A stretch of 64,000 nt of DNA from Rhodocollybia butyracea (Eukaryota > Basidiomycota > Agaricomycetes > Agaricales > Omphalotaceae). The notes beneath the pieces were generated by a model. That model saw only the letters and a program-made list of their open reading frames with translations, had not been told where the DNA came from and searched no databases. The DNA is taken from positions 1 to 64,000 of the forward strand of contig JADNRY010000342.1 of NCBI GenBank assembly GCA_015501585.1, written 5' to 3'. The translations under genes were made by a program, and so were the position numbers. Within the stretch, counting starts at the first letter, position 1. Each line of letters begins with the position of its first letter. Below, piece after piece: positions 23,740-36,476 of this stretch.

Positions 23740-23905
23740 TGTTGGATATTTATCCTGGGCTGCTCAATCGAGGCTGTGGACAAACACATATATACAAATG
23801 ATGTGTAACTACAACCCTTGATAACAATCTAATAGTAGTCTTGAACCACCATCTCAGAGCCATCTCAGAGCCATCTAAGAGTCTAGGAGTCTTTATTAAC
23901 CAACA
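23740..23905 (+). repeat. left LTR of copia element
   Basis: 166 bases, TGTTGG...CCAACA, apparently identical to the right LTR. It contains a short internal duplication of CATCTCAGAGC-type words. Confidence 0.93.
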
Positions 23906-24046
23906 GGTTATGGGCCCCGTGTCCACACTATACATCTAGGAGTTTTATTCATCATCTAGGAGCTTTACTTTTCACCCAATCACTCAATCTCACTCATTTC
24001 ATCATCCCATCCCCAATCCCTTTTCAACGACTCATATTCATTCACT

Positions 24047-25145
24047 ATGGCCACACTTTCAGCTCTTCTTAATCTTGGAAGGAACATTCCCCTACTTTCC
24101 ACTACAAATGCTGATGACTGGAGCAACTGGAAAGAGGATGTTCTGCAAATGGTGCTTAGTGCAGATGGTCAGAGCGCCAAGATTGCCACAGGGTTGACTT
24201 CACGTCCATCAGAGGCTGCTGATGCCAAGGAATGGGATCGACTCAACTCACAGGCTGCGTCCATCATTAAATCCCTCACTAATCGAGACTGCCGAAACAT
24301 CTACAAGGATAAGACAAATGCTTCCGAAATCTGGAGTGCACTTGTCTCCTATTTTGAAAAAATCATCATTTTCCTCACGTTCAGCTACACGTGCTGCCTA
24401 TCACCGCATTACGCATGATCCGCTTAAACCAACCAAAGTCTATCTTGATGCTTTGGATGATATGCGTGCTCGTCTTCAGGCACTACTCCCTTCCGGTGAA
24501 ACAATCTCTGATAGTTATCACAAGGATATCATGCTCCAGAACCTTCATTCATCATTCGAGGCCTGGAAAACATCTCTTCTCGCCCAACCTACTGGCGAGC
24601 CCAATCTTAAAACCTGCCGCGCTGTTCTTGAGAGTGCTATGGTTTCATTTGACCCTGAGAAGAGAGCCGATGAAATTTTAGATGGGATTAATAACCCGTC
24701 TGAACCATCCTCCCGTGTAGAGGCTGCTCATGCTTATGCTACAGCTTTCCGAAAGGGAAGTAAAGGAGGAAGTCGGAATGGATCTGGTACTAGGGAAAGT
24801 TTTAGTGGTAGAGGGGGAGGAAGAGGGGGAGCTTCCAATGGAAGCGGCCATGAAGATGGACAAGGATTTATAGACAGTCGCGGAAATCGCTGGTGCGATA
24901 TGTCTATGGATGGCTGTCACCGTTGTGGAGGTATGTCGCACAAGGCTTCTAACTGTGTCAAGGACATGCCAGAGGAAGTCAAGCACTGGTGTCTTAACCG
25001 CACATATGACACTGCGCACATCACTCACAATCCTCCCAATAACATCTCTTCACATTTCATTGCTCCTATTGATACTTATGGTTTTTCTGCTCATCCTACT
25101 TGTCCACCCTTTGAAGAGGAGGAGTATATTGATTTTCATGCTTGA
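24047..25145 (+). CDS. gag: copia Gag polyprotein with zinc knuckle (one frameshift)
   Basis: Structural protein of the LTR element. It starts MATLSALLNLGRNIPLLSTT, continues NADDWSNWKEDVLQMVLSAD, and carries the UBN2-type copia Gag domain (SEIWSALVSYFEK, YHKDIMLQNLHSSFEAWKTS). A Gly-rich linker and a CCHC zinc knuckle CHRCGGMSHKASNC follow, then an acidic tail EEEEYIDFHA. The frame changes at an A6 run near 24357-24362: the conserved reading needs one A less. This could be an indel or a real feature of the element. No pol follows before the purine tract. Confidence 0.85.
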
Positions 25146-25193
25146 TTATATTTATAGCTTAGGGGGAGCTCTCTTTGTTTCGCAGAGGGGGAG

Positions 25194-25359
25194 TGTTGGA
25201 TATTTATCCTGGGCTGCTCAATCGAGGCTGTGGACAAACACATATATACAAATGATGTGTAACTACAACCCTTGATAACAATCTAATAGTAGTCTTGAAC
25301 CACCATCTCAGAGCCATCTCAGAGCCATCTAAGAGTCTAGGAGTCTTTATTAACCAACA
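25194..25359 (+). repeat. right LTR of copia element
   Basis: 166 bases, matching the left LTR by eye over its whole length. Confidence 0.93.
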
Positions 25360-25713
25360 GTTGGCCCAGGCTATAGGCAAGTATTTGGCTCTGCATTGGC
25401 TTCTGAGATGATGATTCAGAATTCTGGTGGAGTTGATCATGTACTTCTTCGGAAGAGTGTTTTGAAAAAGGTTGAAGGTGTGTTTCATTGCACAGATGAG
25501 GATGATGTATCACAGATGGTGAATGTGTTACTCCACTTGTAGCTTGAAGACATTTCTGTTGATCGACCCAAACTCATCTGTACATCGTGTAAGTGTTCAA
25601 GTTCTTTTGACCTACCGCAATAACTATAAATCAAGGTGGACATAAACACGTCAAGCTATTCACATTCACCTCTGACAAAATTCAAACTGTAGTTTCATTC
25701 CTCAATCGTTAAT

Positions 25714-26289
25714 GTAGTACCTTTTTTTGTAATGATAACCAACGCTTTCACCTCTACATTGAAAAACTAATAATACAATAACACCATAACATATATGAGC
25801 ACATGCAATAATTAGCTTATGAAAACACTGGTACAAAACACCGACACTTCACGTGCATGCCCAACCGCTACCGACCACTTACTTACAGCAAAGAAAGCAG
25901 TCCATCATTCAACCACAACACTGAGCATTATCCTCCACTTCTACAACTAATAACCAAAGGAGAAAGTCTGGTTCGGACCCGATCTCAGAGTCGGGGACTT
26001 GCCGTGCCCCACACGGCGCTACAGATTCAGCATTGGCAGACAAGTTTATGTGGCAACAGTCTGAGCATTTAGAGGTGACAAAACTGGTCACGGCTTACTG
26101 GTATTCCAGAGGACAGATAGTCGAATCGTACATTTAACTACAGGAAAGGGCGATTGGAGTATGGTTCAGATGTAGTTGAACCCTGAAGCTACAAGGTTCA
26201 AGAGTTCTCATGATGGTACTTTACTTTCGCAGCTGAAAAAAAATCTAACGAAAACGATGGGCTAGTTCATTTGGAAAAGTATCTGTTAG
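25714..26289. other. non-coding part of duplication copy 1
   Basis: From 26027 onward it matches copy 2 at 28530-28740. Before that I see AT-rich sequence without a gene. Confidence 0.45.
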
Positions 26290-26525
26290 AGTCATACCAC
26301 AATCTGAAAATATGAATCAGTGACCGCCACTTTCATCCCCGCCTCGTCAAGCTGGTTAAGCGGTGTATACGTTCCCCTCTCTGCATCACGATTTATGAAA
26401 CGCAGGTACACCGAACGCAAGCTGTCTTTCGCGGTACGACTACAAAAGAATAGTAGGCTTTGTAACTTCTGTACTAATGTGAACTAGTGCTTGGTCTCGA
26501 TTCGTTGCCAAGATGAACACGTCAC
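26290..26525 (-). pseudogene. truncated F-box gene, 3' end only
   Basis: Matches the 3' end of the F-box gene at 28838-29110 (minus strand), including its last coding segment and 3' flank. It breaks off at the duplication junction near 26525-26580. It is the end of the ancestral inverted F-box gene caught at the edge of the tandem duplication. Confidence 0.75.
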
Positions 26526-26847
26526 CTTTGAGATGGACAGTTGGAAATAAGCTAAGTCTTACGTGTCTAAACCTGTCTAAACTACGAAAGTCCGTGCTGT
26601 ATTGTATTGATTGTTATATTGATGGATGGATGGAAGGAACGAGACTAAGATTATATTACTCCATGGCTGGCCGTCGGATGAGTGGCTATTACTAAATGTA
26701 GCTGACCGTAAAGACTATCACAATCTCACCACTGCATAATAATGCTCAGTCAGCCTCAGTCAGCCTCAGCCCCTCAGTGATCAGTCAAAAGCAGTATTTA
26801 GTTTCGAAGTTGTGTTTCCCACTCAACCACTTCCCTCTGTTATACCA

Positions 26848-27913
26848 ATGTCTACGGCCTCTGCAAAATCAGTCGCTATCATCGGGGTGGGCGGTATCGG
26901 AACCTATATTCTCCGTGCTTTCCTAAACCTCCCAAATCGACCCAAAATCATCGTGTTCACTCGCTCAGACTCGAAGGGAAAAGCAGTCCCCGACGACTTG
27001 GCGTCTGTACCCGTAGTCTCGGTTGACTACACTGATGTGGCTGCCCTCACTACCTTGTTCATGGACCACGCTGTTGACGTCGTCATTTCTACCGTTGCGG
27101 GTTTACCTACAGCACAGAAGGCTCAGTATTCCTTGGCGGATGCAGCAAAGGCCGCTGGATCTGTAAAGCTATTTGCACCTTCGGAGTGGGGGTTGCCAAC
27201 CGAAGGAGCCAAGGAAAGAGGCGAGTCTAATGTTTTCGCTGTAAAGGATGAGTTTGCCGGTTGGTATAGCATACGATTTCAACAGTACAAAATCACTGAA
27301 ATAACTGCAGATTACTTGAAATCCATCGGACTTCCATATGCGCGATTCTACGTAGGTTACTGTAGCTTGGAATACTTATGTTACTTACTGTACATTTTCA
27401 GACGGGATTATTCGCTGGCTATCTTCCATGGCTTCTTGCACTGGACGTAACCTCCAGCGTACACATTATCGGCAAAGGAGATAAACCTCTGAGCTTGACT
27501 AGTGAAACTGATATTGGAGGTAAGCTTTTTTGGTTTCACTATGTCTCCCATATACACACCTTCCTACCTATATAGGCTTTGTTGCCCACGTCCTCACGAA
27601 TTATCCTCTCAGCTCGCCCGAGCTAGTAAACCAATCATTCCGGATTCAAGGCCAGAGCATTACTCTCAGTGAAGCTGCACAAATTTATGGCAAGTCAATT
27701 GTATACATTGCCGAAGGTGAACAGGTACCTGCAGGCTCAGAAGTAGAGTCGGGCTATAAGACTGCGATGCAAACTGAGGTTGAAGAAGGAAGAGGAAGCG
27801 GTGGATGGGACCGGAGGACTTCGACGTACAGTCCAGAACTTGCAGGAAGTGCGAACAAGCTCTGGCAGGGACATGTCTGGCAAACTCTAGAGAGTATCAT
27901 CGGAAAGAATTGA
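26848..27913 (+). CDS. NmrA-like NAD(P)-binding protein, copy 2, 302 aa, 4 exons
   Basis: Tandem duplicate of the gene at 21438, with identical exon lengths: 26848-27259, 27311-27351, 27402-27519 and 27576-27913. The dinucleotide motif (VAIIGVGGIGTYILRAFLNL), the FAPSEWGLPTEG motif and the C-terminus GSANKLWQGHVWQTLESIIG are kept. Differences are scattered; the first intron donor is GTTGGT instead of GTAGGT, which may splice less well. The frame is fully open, so both copies are probably still expressed or only recently duplicated. It probably shares its function with copy 1. Confidence 0.88.
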
Positions 27914-28808
27914 GGAGAGTGCAAGCTGTAAAATTCCGCTCATTCAATAATCGCCTGAGAGGGTAAGTCACAATGAACCAATGGATAGAATACTTGATAT
28001 TTAAGATGGGGGATATATGTCGGTCGATATGTACCACTACTTTAGAATGCGTGTCCCGTCAACTGCTGTGCCCTCTTGTTATTGTACCAACTTGCTTATT
28101 GAATATCAGGGAAGAGTCTCAAATGAAAACCCTCCACCTTGGTTCCTCGGACATCCAAAACAGTGGAGCTCAGAAGCCACTCAAATTCAACCATCATCAT
28201 CTTGAAATACAACTGCCTCGCCTTGAGTAATGATGACCGCCTCCTGAAGCTTCCTTGCCATCACATATAGACTAGAAACAGGTGGCGGTTCTGAAGTTTC
28301 GGCCCAACGCTGTAGCTAACACTATGACCGTTGTGGCCACTGTACGAGGTACTAACTGGCGGTACCGTGCAGTCATCACTCATTAGATACCGCGAGCTCG
28401 TTTGAACACCAAAACCGAAGAGTTGCTTCATACAACTAGGATTCGTCAGGTCTGCTTTTCACCCTTGCTTCGTGCGCTGCAGATAGACTACGGATCTTCG
28501 ACGTTTAGACTGGAGAGTGTATTCAGCATTGGAGTCGCAACAGCCTGGGCATTTGAGAGTAACAAAACTGGTCGTGGCTTACTGGTATTCCAGACGAAAG
28601 ATAGTCGAATCGTACATTTGACTCCAAGAAAGGGCGATTGGAGTACGGTTCAGATATAGTTGGACCCCTGAGGCTACAAGGTTCAAGAGTTCTCATGATG
28701 GTACTTTACTTTCGCAGTTGGTTTTAACCGCAGTTGATTTTAACAAATCTGTGAAAACGATGGATCAGTCATTTGAAAAAGTATATTTTAAAGTCATACC
28801 ATGTACGC

Positions 28809-30455
28809 TCATACCACAACCTGAAAATGTGAATCAAGGACCACCACTTTCATCCCCGCCTCGTCAAGCTGCTTAAGCGGTGTATAGGTTTCCCTGTCTG
28901 GATCTCGGTTTATGAATCGCAGGAACACCGAACGCAAGCTTTCTATCCTATTTCCAGAACCATTGGGGACTTGCCACCTCGACACCACCATATCGACGAA
29001 GTCTTTGTCGTTAAAACTTTCCTTTGTGGTACCACTACAAAAGGTAAGCGATAGGGTTTGTAACTTTTGTACTAATGTGAGAGAACTAGTGCTCGATTCG
29101 TTGCCAAGAACACGCAACCTTTGCATGAGATAAGGGGTTATAGGACTCTTTTCGTGAACACCGGGGTCACTGACAGTGAGATGGAGTAAGGAAGGTAGTT
29201 GGATGAGAACCTGGATGATATCCGAGTCGGCTAAGGGAGCAGATTTGATGGAAAGGGTTGTAAGATGCTCGGAGCGGGATATAAATTCCTTCAGCTGATC
29301 TCGAGGCCAAGTACACCTGTATTTGCCGTCAGAGTATTTGCTGCCTTCGATATGCAAAAAAGTCAGAGCAGGACAAGTAATCGATGAGAAAACATTATAT
29401 CCCAGATTATAATAAGCAGAATGATGGGGAAGAATTATCGAGAGCTTTTCCAGTACAGGTGCCTTGAGAGGTGGTACGAAATATCCGAAATGATCTCCTG
29501 GAGATAGAGAAAAACGCAACTCTTGGAGATTAGTGCATATTTCGAAGATTTCCTGCACCTTATCTCCGGAGAGCTGGTTTCCACGAAGTTCAACAACAGC
29601 GAGTTGCTTCCAAGGGAAATTGAACGCAGATAAATTTCGGACCGGAATCGAGAGCAACGATAATGTATGCAAATTTGGAGCATGTTGGAAGGAATGGAGG
29701 TTTATGGAACGCAGTTCAACCTCCTCCAACAGTGGAAAATGTATCCTCTCTGTTAGAAGAAGTGATGCTTCCAAAGTGGACAGTGCGAGTCGCTTCATAC
29801 GATCACTACAGGCCACCAGAGCAGTATGTGCGAATTCTTCTGATCCGGGAGCCAGAGAAATACGTGTATTATTCCATTGCTGAGATATTTCGATGGTAAG
29901 GGGGGATTGTTGAGAAAGATTAAGGAAATGTTTCCAGAGAGGGAATGTAGACAAACCAGATAGCGCAGAATCCAAGGTATTTAGACTTATGCGTATGTGG
30001 GACCATATCCGTGGGGAAGACGAGGAAAGAGCTCTCCAGCGCGAACATACTCCGCTGATAGCCAATGCGGGCATATCTTTTAAGTTTAATGTGATTTCAT
30101 TCATATCACACGCGTAATCGATGATTTCGAGAAGAGTTTCGTTTGGGATTCTGTGTACAGGAGAATTCAAGGAGTGAATACAAGCTTTGTAATCTTCCAG
30201 ACGCTGAAGCTGGGTCTGTAGAAACTGGATTCGGTGGCTAGTCTGGGCTACATGAGTCTCAGATTGCCAGCGATGGGTTTCAGCGTAGCAGTCTTTGAGA
30301 TCTAGCTCAACATCCGCAAGTGCTCCGGTCATTTCTTGAATCACCGACTGAGTACTAGGACCATGTTCGAAGCGCAGTTTTTCGTATATCTGCACCAAGT
30401 CAACTTCTCTGGTTCGAAGTTTTAAGGTGTAGATTTCTGAATCTTGGGAAGTCAT
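28809..30455 (-). CDS. F-box protein, paralogue, 548 aa, single exon
   Basis: Second full F-box gene, pointing towards the first, with the two NmrA genes between. It starts at the ATG at 30455 (MTSQDSEIYTLKLRTREVDL). A helical N-terminus (ADVELDLKDCYAETHRWQSE) leads to an F-box at about 99-145 (SPVHRIPNETLLEIIDYACD, CSRWRALSSSSPRIWSHIRI). LRR-like repeats follow (LTTLSIKSAPLADSDIIQVL), and the gene ends with VFLRFINRDPDRETYTPLKQ and MKVVVLDSHFQ. It shares layout and many positions with the gene at 19313, so the two are paralogues that predate the tandem duplication. Intact. Confidence 0.88.
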   Translation of the reverse strand: MTSQDSEIYTLKLRTREVDLVQIYEKLRFEHGPSTQSVIQEMTGALADVELDLKDCYAETHRWQSETHVAQTSHRIQFLQTQLQRLEDYKACIHSLNSPVHRIPNETLLEIIDYACDMNEITLNLKDMPALAISGVCSRWRALSSSSPRIWSHIRISLNTLDSALSGLSTFPLWKHFLNLSQQSPLTIEISQQWNNTRISLAPGSEEFAHTALVACSDRMKRLALSTLEASLLLTERIHFPLLEEVELRSINLHSFQHAPNLHTLSLLSIPVRNLSAFNFPWKQLAVVELRGNQLSGDKVQEIFEICTNLQELRFSLSPGDHFGYFVPPLKAPVLEKLSIILPHHSAYYNLGYNVFSSITCPALTFLHIEGSKYSDGKYRCTWPRDQLKEFISRSEHLTTLSIKSAPLADSDIIQVLIQLPSLLHLTVSDPGVHEKSPITPYLMQRLRVLGNESSTSSLTLVQKLQTLSLTFCSGTTKESFNDKDFVDMVVSRWQVPNGSGNRIESLRSVFLRFINRDPDRETYTPLKQLDEAGMKVVVLDSHFQVVV

Positions 30456-30565
30456 ATAACGCAGTTGCAAACTTGCAAGCTAGAAATAGCGGCGATAAGT
30501 TTAGCAACGAGATGGCGCCATGAAAGACAGCTTTGACCAGATAAGCGCTCATTAACCACTTGACC

Positions 30566-30835
30566 ATGGACCACAACGTGAACACCTACGTGGCCGTTAC
30601 AGTATCTCCAAATTCCGCTTTTTCGTTTGCTTCTCTCGCCAGTATACACCCTTCTTTATCACACGTTGGTCCAATCGGTCAATTGCACGACGTACACTTG
30701 GTTAGCGTCCCTAAGCAGGATTGGGACAACATCGGAGACGATATTTTAGCATCGCTGCGGTCGTCAGAAGGAGTCACACACGTTAGTATACAGGAGCCGA
30801 AGCAGCGGGCAAAGAGAGGCGGCGATGAGTTGTAG
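30566..30835 (+). CDS. small hypothetical protein, 89 aa
   Basis: Open frame from an ATG (MDHNVNTYVAVTVSPNSAFS) to RAKRGGDEL. Composition and the partial second copy at 38790-38925, which keeps the VPKQD, GDDIL, EGVTH-like and EPK words, suggest a real small protein family. It lies 111 bases from the F-box start and diverges from it. It is soluble, with no signal peptide. The C-terminal GDEL resembles but is not a standard ER retrieval signal, and there is no signal peptide to go with it. Function unknown. Confidence 0.55.
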   Translation: MDHNVNTYVAVTVSPNSAFSFASLASIHPSLSHVGPIGQLHDVHLVSVPKQDWDNIGDDILASLRSSEGVTHVSIQEPKQRAKRGGDEL

Positions 30836-32007
30836 ATTGTATTGTAGCACAGGTATGTTGCACTTTTGAACTGATCTCGCGTCGCGAAATTTTTAAAAGA
30901 CATTTTCTAGGGATTATGTGTTTGTAATAGGATGTACAGCAGGACGAAACTGTACTGAAATTTTTAATAGGATATCCACACTCAAACCACTGCCAGTCAC
31001 CGTTAGGACATCACGCTTCGGGCTAGCTTATCCGGCCGATACCAGGCCGATACCCAGTTATCGTCGTTATTTCCCGTGTCATTACATTCGTCGGTACCAC
31101 TACTACCAGTGTCTTGAAGATCTATACACATCGTAAGATCGTGTATATGTCTGTTTAGAAGAGACTATCTTGAAGGCTATCTGCGATCAGTCAACTCTGC
31201 TTGATGGACTATAACGTAGCCTACTCCATGATAAGATGCGACAAGGAGCATAGGCGATGAATCCGGCCGATATCGTTTGAACGTCGAATGATATCTTCTC
31301 TGCTTCTGGCTTTCATCGCGTCCAACAAACCCGACCATTTTTGTTTAGAAACCCCTGGCTCCATCTTGTGCTGTCGCGTTTTTTTCCCACCCACGCGCCC
31401 AGGCAAATCACATATTATCTACTCCCTTACAGGAGAGTACTGGACATCTGCGCCTTACTATCGGACGGTAACGCCAATAGTCTATCTTATCTTCGAGGTA
31501 TAACGCTTCCACCGGAATGGATGGTGATTAATTTGTGTCGTGGTTGTGCAGTTGCAAGACATATCTTCTTGAAAACTTGACCTATCATCAGTCCTTAGGG
31601 TTAAGGTTTAAACAGGGATATGATGCACGGTCTATCCGCACTATAATCTACTATGATCCGCGACATTTGGTGGTGTCAGGCATTCGGTCTCTTTCGGGGT
31701 ATGTACATATCGTAGATTTTGGTTGTGTATGCTGAGTTGGGGCATAAGTGCACTGAGAATACTAATTACGAGGTGTAATTACGTCGCTTTCTGCAACTCC
31801 TGATTCTGGTTAAGCCGTTCTTGGTTTCTTGATTTGGATTTTTCTTGGACCTAAATAAATATGGGCCCAGAACTTTGTTCTACCGTATTTGAGTTTTGCG
31901 TCGTGCAGGAGATAAAAGGTGCAGTTTTATAGCCATATCAACTGCGCAAAATAACGTATAATAATACATGCTGACGAATGGTAAAAAATATGCTATGCGT
32001 AGAACAC
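30836..32007. other. no supported gene
   Basis: Between the small ORF and the MAP kinase 3' end. Only short random frames. Confidence 0.5.
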
Positions 32008-33428
<1,421 letters not shown>

Positions 33429-36400
33429 TGTTATGAGTATCAATATTATCTTGAGCCAGTCAGTCAGAATTGGTTGCTGATACTCTCCATAATCGGATCC
33501 TTATAAACACTTCGGGTCTGGAAAAGCTGATTCGCGAGTAAATCTTTGCTAGAAACCGGCTGTGAGTGGACTGCGTTTTTGCAATGGAACGTGGAACATC
33601 CGAAACACCGACCGACGTTTGAATATATACAGACCATCACTCACAGAAAGCGCGTCTTGTGTCAAATCATGATATATAGCACTTCATGCGATGCAAAAGG
33701 CTCTGCTTTCCGCCAGGAGTTGTAGAGAATCTCATGGTGTGAATATGAAAAAATGACTGACCAATACTATATGGTGGTTGAACGTTGAGGAGGATGGTAT
33801 GCCATAGCACTCCGGAGGAGATAATGATATCAAATCATAGGCACGACAGCGAGTCGACAACATGCCCGCCTTATACAATCTTTCGCGTTTCAAGGGATGA
33901 TTAAAGTTGGATCGACCACTCCTTTGTCTCCTGTCTTCACCTAGTGCTATATCAAGATTTGCTAGGCCATCGGCGAGTCTGACAAGCCTGAAGCTTTGAT
34001 CGCAAGTTGAGTTTACTAGAACTACCAAATAGTTGCTTGAATCAAAATGGAAGCCAAAATTGTGCGGGCCTATTTAGTAAGAGTCCGAACGGCCAACGCG
34101 ATAGAAAGTTATTAGTACTTCTTCAACGTGTCTGTTGCATGACAACACATAGCCACAAAACTTACTATTACATGTCACTAGTCGTCATTTTCTCTCCCAA
34201 GTTGCACCGACGAAGATATAGAGAACCAAAGAAATCAGTGATGGAGTGGAATAGGAAAAGGAAAAACAATGTTAAATCGACTTGTGCAGCTGACCTTCAA
34301 CCTTGCAGTGCTCATCAGCAATCTCAGCCATTGAGTCGACAAATTTGTCCAAATTCCCATATCATCGAATCCTCGGACATCGCTCAGCTGCCATCTCTAA
34401 GGATCACAGCATCACTTCGAAGTTCGAACAAGCACATTAGATTCCTTGGCCAGGAATATCTGTGCTTGATCTTGGAAGTGCTGTCTTCCCAGTCCAGCAC
34501 AGGTCCTTTCGAAGCACTGCACCACAGGAGTCTGAGATGTTGCAATTCTTGCAGAGACTGGCAACAATGATATACATAGGAGGTTGAACAGATGTGAACT
34601 GTCAATGGCCAAGATTCTGTCAGGATTGCTGATGAGCATAAGGAAGATCAGGGATTGCAAAAGTCACTTCAACGTGCTTCAGAGTCCTTGGATGAAATTC
34701 GGTGAGCTTTATGAGTAACTCATGAATGAAAGTTGACTGTAATTCCTTGTGTAGTGCGCATTGTATGCTCGCGACGACAAAGCCCAGCACTACCTAAAGG
34801 ACGCGCAAGATGACGAAGCTGCATCATAGGTAGAAAGCTACGTCAAAATCAAAAAGCTGCATTGGCTGTTCAGCCGCTATAGGAGCTTATAGAGTAGTAG
34901 AAATCCAATTTTGATCGGCTATCATCGAAACGACCGGGCCGTACAAAGCCGCAACCCTTGCTTTTCAAACTCATCGACTGCTACGGCCTACAACCCAAGT
35001 GTTACAGACGCCAGGGGCGTTTTCCGAGGAAAATACTTTGAACTTAAGGCTGCAGCGAGGCGAACGCTGGAGCGTGGCCAACTGGGTAGCGGAACTCATT
35101 CTAGTGGAGAATCGACCTCATCATCTAAATCCGGTAGCTCGTCCAAGTCCAGCAGCTCATTGCCATCCTCAGGTTCAATTCCAAGCTCCAAACGACATGT
35201 ATACAGAATGCGCACGTTTTCAGCGACGAATTCAGTGCTTCTTATACACTAAAATCTCGCTTGATTTATAGAGGACAATTTGTTCAGTGTCCGGACTCAG
35301 TACATCCAGCAAATGCTCTAAAGCAGAAATATCCAGTTCAACTTCTGACCGTCATTTTACTTCCGCTGATATGCTCGTCCAGTTGCCGGCGCTATACTCG
35401 TGGCTGTCTCCTGTAAAACGTTTTGGGCCGCTACCTTCCTTGATTTCGTGAACGAAAACATGGTAGCCCGAGTGCCAATGAAATTTCAACGAAGAAAAGT
35501 GATTATCAACCATTAGAGGGGCACGTCCATCCAGAAGGCATGATATACACTACATACAGGGGTGGAATGACAAGACAAATTACAATCACTGCGACGCCGA
35601 TGGTTAAGCCGAGCAAAGAATATCTTCATGTTTCATGATGATTAGTGGAGGCTTAGGCTGTTATTTTATGCACGTAACTTGTTTCCTTTGCATGTATGTA
35701 CTTCTATTCTTTGACTGCAATAAGTCCCTGCGTTGTACTGTTGGTCCTAGTCGGCTTGCCTGCCTGTCGGCCCCTGGAACATTTTACAGTCTCTTTCGTT
35801 CGGGCTGTTCAAACGAGGTGCTGCAAATTCATCAAGTAACATATCCATCAAGGAGCCCCTTGACCATGCAAAAGACTGGCAAAGGGGAGAATGACTTCAT
35901 GGAAGCTGTGCATATCTGTACTAATAGAATTTTTGACATGAGCTTAACTCCTCGAAAGCCGTGAACTAATGTGGTATGTAGCCCTGGTGGATGATCTGCG
36001 CGCGCTATAGGTGACTACTCCTTGAGTGGTATCTGGCCGCGAGCCACAAAACTCAAGTGTTCACTGCTCAACGGTATCCGGCTTGTATCGTTCCCCGGAT
36101 GGAGACATCCCCAAACCCGTACCGCGAAACTTTGCCTGATACATTTCGGGAGGATCGCTTTCTGCAGAGAGTACATAGGACAAGGGTTAGGTTAGGTGAG
36201 ATTTATTGCCGGTTTAGGACCAAGTGCTGCTACGCCGAACAGCACAAGGCGGCGCAGTGCCGGGTATTCTAGGGTATTGGAGGCAGTGAGTCATAAGCGA
36301 CCTGCCTGTGTCCCAACTGATCTGGTTTGATATCTTGAGATATTGTTGCTACGCTCTCGTAGCGAAACAGGGGAACGATTAGGAGGCAGAATTCAATGAA

Positions 36401-36476
36401 TTGGGGAAGGTTCATTTCAGAGTATAAAGTGAGGCGTTTCTTTCTACAAAGGCTATAACCAGTTCCTCGATCCTCA
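33429..36476. other. 3 kb without a supportable gene
   Basis: Scattered short frames only. Near 35510-35630 a plus-strand frame reads GHVHPEGMIYTTYRGGMTR. This resembles a short WW-like HVHPEG element seen in Agaricomycete proteins, but it stands alone between stops, so a relic at most. Confidence 0.4.

Larger units (their letters stand above)
23735..25364 (+). mobile_element. copia-type LTR retrotransposon, non-autonomous, young
   Basis: Two 166-base LTRs (23740-23905 and 25194-25359) start TGTTGG and end CCAACA, and look identical by eye. The element is flanked by a perfect five-base target duplication GTTGG (23735-23739, 25360-25364). A likely primer binding site (GGTTATGGGCCCC) follows the left LTR, and a purine tract (AGAGGGGGAG) precedes the right LTR. 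The interior encodes only Gag, with no room for protease, integrase or reverse transcriptase. It must have been mobilised in trans, and recently, since the LTRs have not diverged. Confidence 0.93.
23590..25713 (+). pseudogene. host coding sequence split by the copia element
   Basis: Reading up to the insertion gives ICLQMHGEFVDIEDDNMFEH; reading on from the second target duplication continues in the same frame with RQVFGSALASEMMIQNSGGV, then HVLLRKSVLKKVEGVFHCTD and on to a stop near 25541. Beyond that stop the frame continues with LEDISVDRPKLICTSC, a GTAAGT intron, and GGHKHVKLFTFTSDK to a stop near 25711. So the element landed inside a translated region. I do not recognise the family. The in-frame TAG at about 25541 suggests the gene may have been failing already. 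Confidence 0.5.
20990..26525 (+). repeat. tandem duplication, copy 1 (F-box tail - NmrA - F-box end)
   Basis: Copy 1 runs from the 3' flank of the first F-box gene, through the NmrA gene, to a truncated inverted F-box 3' end. Copy 2 starts near 26580 and runs into the full F-box gene at 28809. Matching landmarks are 20990/26580, 21438/26848 (NmrA starts), about 23120-23193/28430-28520, 26027/28530, 26100-26240/28565-28720 and 26330-26525/28838-29110. Copy 1 has about 2.8 kb (23193-26025) that copy 2 lacks, including the copia element. Confidence 0.8.

Noticed and set aside
30824..30835. C-terminal GDEL as an ER retrieval signal
   Set aside because: Not a standard KDEL/HDEL sequence, and the protein has no signal peptide.
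33732..34605. Several 70-190 codon frames in both directions
   Set aside because: No family resemblance, no coherent splice chain; they overlap each other in conflicting frames.
36180..36200. GGGTTAGGTTAGG, resembling fungal telomere repeats
   Set aside because: Only about two units; no array, so probably chance.
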